A DNA stretch of 64,000 bases from Beta vulgaris subsp. vulgaris (Eukaryota > Streptophyta > Magnoliopsida > Caryophyllales > Amaranthaceae): NCBI RefSeq assembly GCF_026745355.1, contig NC_079203.1, positions 1,183,249 to 1,247,248 of the forward strand, read 5' to 3'. Below the pieces are notes generated by a model, which had not been told where the DNA came from, searched no databases, and worked only from the letters and a program-made list of their open reading frames with translations. Made by a program: the position numbers and the translations under genes. Below are positions 56,898 through 64,000 of this stretch, piece after piece (positions within the stretch are counted from its first letter, which is position 1; each line of letters starts with the position of its first letter).

Positions 56898-56997
56898 TTT
56901 GGAATTAGCTGAATTATAAGGGCTAGATTTGCTAAGGGAAGTTTTATTATTGGATCTGTGTTTTTCTTGCATTATCTGGTAGCCAAGAGAGGCACCC

Positions 56998-57007
56998 TAT
57001 ATATAGA
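56998..57007 (-). promoter_or_regulatory. TATA box of GLP8
   Basis: CTATATATAGGG about 105 bp before the ATG, with GTGCCTCTCTTGGCTACC, a slightly changed form of the shared block. Confidence 0.65.
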
Positions 57008-57686
57008 GAATACTTACCCTACCTTAACCAAAGGGGAATATTAGACATCTTCATGTTCAAATTAATTGTTCAAGCTAGAAGTCAATCATGTAACACGTAC
57101 AATAACTCTTCTAGACATTAAAAAAATAATTTATGTATTCAATGGCTTCTTATAAGAAGAATAGTATTCTGGAACCGAAAATACTAAATGTCAATTAAAT
57201 ACGGTCTGAGGAAAACACGGAACTTAATTAATAATAGAAATGACATAATACATTTTAGCAATATAGAGAATTCGTATATGGTGGGTGATTATTAAAACTC
57301 CTGCATTTTTTTGAAGATGTCATATGTTCGCCTTAGACTTTTTATTAACAGACTTGGTCTTCGTTATATTATCTTGTTTTTGGTCTTTTCTCTAAGTTGT
57401 TAATGGTGTTTTTACGCAATTAGTTTCTTGTATAGGAGTGAATGGTGATGGATCGACGTGCTTTTCTTTTGAGAGAATATTTAGAAATTCTTGCTCTTGT
57501 ATTTAATTGCTCAACAAACTTATGTTGTACTTGTAAAGTTGTAATTTCGATATATAGTGTAATTTCTTTTGGGTGTAGTTAACAGTCTTGTAACTATCCG
57601 CACCACCGCCAGTCTCAATCTCACCATCTCCATTTTTGTTGATTTCGAGGTTGTGATGGCTATGATGTAGCAGTTACAAGCAAGAC
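57008..57686. other. GLP8 upstream region
   Basis: No gene or clear repeat. Confidence 0.5.
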
Positions 57687-57689
57687 TTT

Positions 57690-59002
57690 GGCTATGTTTA
57701 GTTCACCTGAAATTTTCTGATTTGAACTTATCCGATCTGATCTGAATTTATTTTTTCTGATCTGATCTAAACTTATTTTTTCTGATCTGATCTGATCTGG
57801 TCTGATTTGAACTGATCTGATCTGATTTACAAGATCTTATCTTTTATAAAATATATTATTACTATTATATTATTACTTTGTAATTCATTATTATGCAATA
57901 CATTATACGATCTTCTTTATAGTATTACTATTATTATTATTTTATTTCTATTACAACTATTAAACAACTTTTATTATTAATAGTAATAATTATTATTATT
58001 ATCATGATTATAACAACAACAATAATAATTATAATAATAATAATTATTATTATAATTAAAAATAATTATATAACTCAAGTCATTAATTTATAAGAGCACT
58101 TATACAATGTTTCACACTTTCCCTTAAAAAAATATTTCACACTTGAGAAGTCGGCAGACTCAACTCTTTTTTTTCATATAAAATAAAATAAGATATACAA
58201 ACAACTATGACTTGCGCATAAATTAAATAAATAGCGTGCAACTTCAAGTAGCTAGAGAGATTTGGAATTCGGTAGGAAGAGGTACCGAATCTGGATTTAT
58301 AATTTGTATCTCACACTTATCTTATTTTGAAATGTAATCCGAACTTAGTAGTTTCGTTGTCATGGATTTGAGCTTTCATATTATATATATTTCTTATTTT
58401 TGCGTCAATCTTATGTTCTTAACACATGGCTTTTAATTTTCTATTATTTAATAACAAAAAATAACTTAATATAATGATAAGAATGCATTTATAATGGTAA
58501 CAACAAGATTAATAATAATTACCAATATTAATAATTAATAAGTACAACAACAACAATAATAATCTTTTGAACAAATGTACTAGTAAATAATAATACTCTC
58601 TTTATATTTTTTTATCTTTCTCACTTAGAATCTTGACACTATTCACAATTAGAAAGAATCTTTTAGATTTTTCTCAATATATAAGAAAAAATATAGTCAT
58701 GTGGGATCTTGTTTGATTTGTCTCAATGAGTATTTTATTAATATTCAATTAGTATATTTTTTACTAATATGTAATGAAAGATATTTAATAGTAATAATGA
58801 GTTTTTAAATATAAGCATGATCTGATCTGAACTGATCTGATCTGGTCTGATCTGATCTGGTCTGATCTGATCTGATCTGGTCTGATCTGATCTGATCTGA
58901 ACTTATTTTTTCTGATCTGATATGAACTTATTTTTCTGATCTGATCTGATTTGATCTGATTAAATCTGAAATAAGCAAAAATAAGGTGAACTGAACATAG
59001 CC
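57690..59002. mobile_element. TIR element with (TCTGA)n subterminal arrays
   Basis: 1.3 kb. Ends GGCTATGTTTAGTTCACCT and (reversed) GGCTATGTTCAGTTCACCT, flanked by TTT on both sides. Arrays of the 5-mer TCTGA sit just inside both ends (57730-57835 and 58818-58975); the middle is very AT-rich. No transposase. TIR type and 3-bp flank suggest PIF/Harbinger, but hAT cannot be excluded. Confidence 0.7.
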
Positions 59003-59005
59003 TTT

Positions 59006-59344
59006 ATGTTAAATCTCGTCTAAAAATTAGTCACAGTACTCATGTGATACACATGTTACATCATATACTTTGTGTTTATTTTGTTTGAACCGTCGAGGGT
59101 GCCTCTAGAAAACTTTATTATAACTTTTGAATTCGGAATATGGTAAAGTAGGTCCCTCGAGGAGTATCGAGTTCTAACTGAGTTTTTTAGCAATATTCTT
59201 GTCTATTAGTTTGGAGATTTTAATGCAATCATTTTACTAGCTACATGGAGTTTCAATGAATTAAATGCACAAGAAATGACAAGAAAGTTCTCCTTTCAAT
59301 CCCAAGTGATCGAAAGAGCTGCTATTTCAATTGTGTTTTGGTAG
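59006..59344. other. Spacer left of LINE C
   Basis: No gene seen; holds the insertion site of LINE C. Confidence 0.5.
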
Positions 59345-59711
59345 TTTTTTTTTTTTTTTTTTTTTTGATAATTGGACTTGCATTCTTATTAATCGAGCAG
59401 ATAAGAGAATAGTCTCGACTCAAGCAAGGTATCTCTTCACTAGGAAGAGAACTTTTATAGTGCCAAGCACACCCGACTTGAGGAAACCGTCCTTTATCTC
59501 CCCATCATTGAGGAAAATACATATTGTTAAGAATACAAGTATTTGGTGCATCTCAGACACCACGTTCATTTGTTTTATCTAAACATCAACACAAAAAAAC
59601 AGCAGGGCATTTACAAGAAAGTGCTACAGCACCCATGCAATTTCAAGAGTCACAGCAAGCTTTGATCCCTCTTCACCTTTGATTTTGCGCCCTGACTTGA
59701 CCAGCATGCAC

Positions 59712-62700
59712 TCACAGCCATGCTATAAAATCATCTTGTCGATGAAGGCCTTGTTTGGCCATGGAGTCTGCCACTACATTTGCGCTTCGGCTTCTATGAA
59801 CAATTGATATATCAAGGCCTCCCTTGCGAGCATTCCTTATGAAGTTTAATTGGAAGGTTAGATTCCACGGCCCCCCCATTATCATTGTTGCACCAGAGGA
59901 CGGCATTTTTTGAATCAGATTCAAGAATTATTTTTGCCCCTTTTAACTCTTTTTTTGATGATGATATTTTCACTGCTCTATGAATTGCAAGTATTTCAGC
60001 GCTATTAATCTCCATGAATGGTATCGGCGAGGAGAATAGACACATGAGATTACCCGAGTGGTTCCTTAACACCCCCCCTATAGCGGAGCGAGCATAGAAA
60101 GGTTGAACTGAAGCATCTACATTCCATTTGATAATCTGAGACGAAGGGGGACACCACTATACAGGGTTTTTTTTCTCTGAGATTTATCTGACTTTCCTCC
60201 ATTCTACTGGACCACTGCAAGCATGACGGGTTACGCATGATATCAGTAGGAGAGTATGGAGAATCATCTTTCCATCCCGAAATCCACCAACCTAGTCGCA
60301 TGAGCACCATGTCTTTCAAAGTCTTGACAGATGATGGATTGTTTGAGAAAACACGCTGATTTCTCTCCTTCCACAAGGTCCACAATATAATGAAAAAAAC
60401 CGCTGACCACACCTTCTTGAAAAAAGGTGAATTTTTTGGCCAAGACCATTGTGTGAACGCCTCCCTAATGCTGAGAGGGTATACCCATTTGATCTGCCAT
60501 AATTCGATCCACCATGACCATATTTGGTATGATACGGGGCAGTGAAGCATGAGGTGATCTGCTGTTTCGGATTCCTTCGCGCACAACGGACATAGATTGC
60601 AATCACTGTGAATGATCCCAAGCGATGCTAGTTTGTCACGAGTGTTTATTTTCCCCATCAAAGCCAGCCATACGAATAATTCGATTCTGTGAGGCACTAG
60701 TCCCACCCATACGCCTTTGATAGCGTCTTGAGAGGGAGGATGATGAATCATGTCGAGTTGCCTTGTTACGGATTTTGTTGAAAAAGAGCCTGATTTGGAG
60801 AAAGCCCAAATTAAAAGGTCTTGGGCCTGCCTTGCTGGGCACACTTGAAGTAGCAGGTTGTCTAGTCTTGATTTTTCAATGGCATCTTGAGGCCTTAAAG
60901 CTCTTTTCCATGAGAAACTCCACACCCAGTTATAACCTTCCCAAAACCCAAGTGACTCCACTGCTGCATTCGGGTCCACGGTAATTGAGAATAATCTTGG
61001 AAACTCTGATTTTAGAGAGGAGGATGAGAGCCAAGTATCGTGCCAAAATCGGGTTTGTGAGCCACACCCGATATTCATGCGAAAGCCTTTGTAGAGTAAC
61101 TCTTTCACATTTGCTTGATGGAATATGGCAGCGCAGATGTGCTTCCACGGGCCGCCTGATTTCGGCACCTTGATTTCCGTGATTGATAAAGAGGCAGAAT
61201 ACTTGTATTTGTTACGGACTACTTGGCACCAAATAGGAGAAGGATCACTAAGGAGCCTCCACATCCATTTTGACAACATTGCAATATTTTTATGAAGTAT
61301 GCTGCCTATGCCAAGGCCTCCCATGTCTTTCGGAAGTTGGACAATCTTCCAGGACACAAGAGGTAGAGATCTTTTTTCCATGTCACCAGACCATAAAAAT
61401 CTTCTAGTGATCTTGTTTATCTTTTCAACCACCCCTTTAGGAATGGGGAAGAGAGACATAAAATAAAGAGGGAGATTGGATAGTGAAGATTTGATTAGGG
61501 TTAACCTACCTCCAATCGAAAGCATTCGCCCTTTCCATGTTGCGAGTTTCATTGAGATTTTGTTGATGATAGGGTCCCATGTTTTGATTTTATGAGAATT
61601 TTCACCTATGGGCAAGCCCAAGTAGGTGAAAGGGATGTCACCAGTTTTGCAAAGAAGAGAGTTTGCGGCTTCTTTAAGCCACGCCTTTGACGTATTCATG
61701 CCAATTATTGAGCTTTTGTGAAAATTCACTTGTAGTCCCGAAGCGAGGTGAAAGAGAATGAGCGCCATCTTGATGTTTTTTAGTGACTCCAATCTAGCAT
61801 CACTAAACACCAATGTATCATCTGCATATTGAAGATGCGTGATCTTTAACCCATTTCTACAAACTTCCACACCACTCCACAACCCCATATTAGTAGCCTT
61901 CAAGATCACTTGATTTAGGGCTTCCCCAATAAGTACAAATAAAAAGGGAGATAATGGATCTCCTTGCCTCAAGCCTCTTTTTAACTTGAAAGGTACACTA
62001 GGGGAACCATTAACCAAGATTGATGCCGATGCCGTTGTGACACAAGTCATGATCCATTGACACCATTGCTTCGGAAATCTCATTTGCTCCAAAATCCATT
62101 TGAGGAAACTCCATGAAACACTGTCATACGCTTTGTGAAAATCAAGCTTGAAAAGGATTGCTTCAACCCCACTTTTTTTGCATGAGTCAATCACTTCACC
62201 TGCTACTAGTGCCCCGTCAAGGATTTGCCTTCCTTCAATGTAAGACGATTGAAGAGGCCCAATAAGTGAGCTCATTATTTTCTGCAGCCTCTTAGCCATC
62301 AACTTTGCTATTATCTTGTAAATGCACCCGACCATACTTATTGGTCTATAGTCTTTGAAATTCTTCGGGTTGCTCATTTTCGGTATAAGAGCAATGTATG
62401 CAACATTGGAGCCTTGTGGAAGCCTTGATGATTCCCAGAACTTGTGAACCATTTCATATATGTCATGTTTTATGATCCCCCATGCACTTTTGATGAATTT
62501 AAAGTTGAATCCATCCGGGCCCGGCGCTTTGTCCGAGTTACATGAAGACACAGCATCATCTATTTCTTCACATGAGAATGGGAGTGTTAACTGCTCAGCT
62601 TGCTCTTGAGATACACACTTGAAATTTAAATCTTCAAAGAGTGGTCTGCTGCCATGTTCCTCTTTGAATATTCTTTTAAAATATGCAGTGGCCTCCCATT

Positions 62701-63860
62701 TTATGCGGGAAGGCTCATCAATCTGCAGCCCATCTACTTCCACGTTGATTATTGAATTTTTCCTCCTCTTGTTAGAGGCTATTGCATGAAAAAACTTTGT
62801 GTTACGATCTCCTTCTTTGAGCCACGTAATTCTCGAGTTCTGAGCCCAATACATCTCTTTTCTTCTAGTCCATTGCCATAGCTCAGCTTGCGCTTCTTTC
62901 CGGCTTTCAAGCTCCTGAGTGTCAAGGTCTCTTGTATTATTGATGCTATCCAGATGCTGAATTTCAGATTCGAGCTTTTTTTATCTTTGAATCAATGTTG
63001 CCGAACTCATTAAGGTTCCATGACTTGAGCCGTTCCTTCACTTCTTTCAATTTTTCAGTGGTATGTGATGACCCCGCGTCTTGCCACACCTTTTTCACTA
63101 TCTTCAAACATTCCGGGTCCGAGAGCCAGCAATTCTGGAACCGAAAAGGCTTCGGTCCCCAGTTTAATTCTTTGGTATGTACCAACAAAGGGCAATGATC
63201 CGACAGTCCCCTTTGAAGTAGGGAGACTCTGATGTTTGGGAGGTTTGATATCCATTCTGGATTTACGAACAGTCTGTCAAGTATGCTCCTTAAATTGCCA
63301 CGGAACCAAGTGAATCCCCCACATGATGATGGGATTTCAAGAAGATGAGAGCCCTGCACAAAATCTTTAAAGTTAGTGCTGCCTATCTGAGAGAAATAGT
63401 GACTTCCCCTTTCATTTGCGTTGAGTACTTCATTAAAATCGCCAATGACTAGACATGGGCGTGAATTATGTTTTTGGAATTCCAGTATCTCTCTTCACAC
63501 TTCTGCTCTCCCCCCGACATCACATGGGTTATAAACATTGATGAGGGTACATTCAAAGTTTACTTCATGAAGACAACCACTGATCGCGATCCAGTACTTT
63601 GCTATGTTACTGGATGTCATGGTGAAGCTGCTTTTATTCCATAGTGATATGATTCCTCCTGAGTTACCTTCTGCTGGGCTAAAAAACCACTCCACATCAT
63701 CTGCTTTCCAGTAAGTTCTCACTGATTTTTTGGTTATATCTTCCATTTTTGTTTCTTGGATGAACACAAAGGTGGGGTCATGTTGAATTATCATCTTCCT
63801 AAGTGAAGATCTTTTGGGTCTTGCTGTCAGACCCCTGATGTTCCATGATATCATCAACAT
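59712..63860 (-). pseudogene. LINE C ORF2: endonuclease / reverse transcriptase / RNase H
   Basis: ATG at 63860 (MLMISWNIRGLTARPK), 40 bp after the ORF1 stop. Endonuclease: QETKMED, GDFNEV, LSDHCPL. Reverse transcriptase: KEGDRNTKFFHA, LIPKMSNPKNFKDYRPISMV, RQGDPLSPFLFVL, QYADD. Then a zf-RVT region (CNLCPLCAKESETADHLMLHC) and RNase H with NVDASVQP, EINSAE, ILESDSKNAV and ANVVADSMAKQGL, all acidic catalytic positions visible. Lesions: TGA for Trp at 63495-63497; frameshift in an A run near 62980; frameshift near 60165; frameshift at a C7 run near 59873. The 934-codon reverse-transcriptase stretch 62854-60050 is uninterrupted. Confidence 0.9.
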
Positions 63861-63899
63861 TTATTAACACGATGTCGATATGAGCTGCTCCACTAGGGA

Positions 63900-64000
63900 C
63901 TAAGAGTTAGCCACCCAGTTTTGTCTTTGTTCTGCAAGAACCAATTCAATTCTTTTCCTTAATTCTGCAACTGGCCCATTGAAAGTGAGCCCTATGGTCT
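63900..64000 (-). CDS. LINE C ORF1, C-terminal end only
   Basis: Minus-strand frame entering from the window edge: TIGLTFNGPVAELRKRIELV, then LAEQRQNWVANS and a TAG at 63900-63902. Placed by its position just before ORF2; no domain is included in this short piece. Confidence 0.55.
   Translation of the reverse strand, partial: TIGLTFNGPVAELRKRIELVLAEQRQNWVANS

Larger units (their letters stand above)
59345..64000 (-). mobile_element. L1-type LINE (LINE C), 5' end outside the window
   Basis: Minus strand, poly(A) as 22 T's at 59345-59366, then 3' UTR, RNase H, reverse transcriptase, endonuclease and the end of ORF1 at the right edge. Target duplication cannot be tested because the 5' end is not in the window. 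Confidence 0.9.

Noticed and set aside
56271..56972. Upstream ATG giving a 233-aa GLP8
   Set aside because: It would place 25 polar residues before the signal peptide; all paralogues start at the MNNL methionine.

Overview
This is a repeat-rich window from a plant nuclear genome, almost certainly a eudicot. It has germin-like protein (GLP) genes, plant-type L1/LINE elements with a DUF4283/zinc-knuckle ORF1, a Ty1/copia element, Helitrons with the plant TCTATAC...CTAG termini, TRIM, SINE, Stowaway, hAT-like, CACTA-like and Mutator-like insertions, and AT-rich spacers. The exact species cannot be read from the sequence; Caryophyllales is only a weak guess.

The host genes form one family. Eight GLP loci lie head to tail on the minus strand between about 6.6 and 56.9 kb. 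Four are intact 208-aa genes (GLP1 6614-7240, GLP2 14947-15573, GLP3 19436-20062, GLP8 56271-56897). Three have a single disabling indel (GLP4 at 32.7 kb, GLP5 at 44.2 kb, GLP7 at 52.7 kb). One is a decayed pseudogene (GLP6, 47.6 kb). A ~66-bp relic of a ninth copy sits at 42.74 kb. They form two sequence groups: mature N-terminus IEFDFC (1, 2, 4) and IEVDFC (3, 5-8). Each complete copy keeps a TATA box about 100-125 bp before the ATG inside a shared motif. The only other host sequence is pieces of eIF3 subunit i (WD40) at 11.1-12.7 and 25.2-25.4 kb, which travelled with the GLP duplications.

Layout: 1-6.17 kb, L1 element with one premature stop and a tandem-repeat 5' end. 6.2-9.2 kb, GLP1 block with a copia fragment. 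9.26-9.79 kb, Helitron. 10.2-17.8 kb, broken eIF3i plus GLP2 block with a hAT-like MITE and a Mutator-like element. 18.5-20.2 kb, GLP3. 21.4-24.8 kb, internally deleted copia element. 25.2-36.9 kb, second eIF3i/GLP4 block, split by a 4.96-kb LINE with a perfect 15-bp target-site duplication, plus Helitron, LINE 3' fragment and SINE. 37.9-54.2 kb, a tandem duplication (unit 1 37865-45433, unit 2 45434-54163) whose copies received different transposons, so filled and empty sites can be compared directly. 54.2-57 kb, RNase H relic and GLP8. 57.7-59.0 kb, a TCTGA-repeat terminal-inverted-repeat element. 59.3-64 kb, a third LINE running off the right edge.

The main biology is birth and decay of a tandem GLP family by repeated segmental duplication, probable gene conversion and nested transposon insertion. 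I see no operon-like cassette, CRISPR, rRNA or functional tRNA gene. All frames were read by eye; family names rest on recognised motifs, not database searches.
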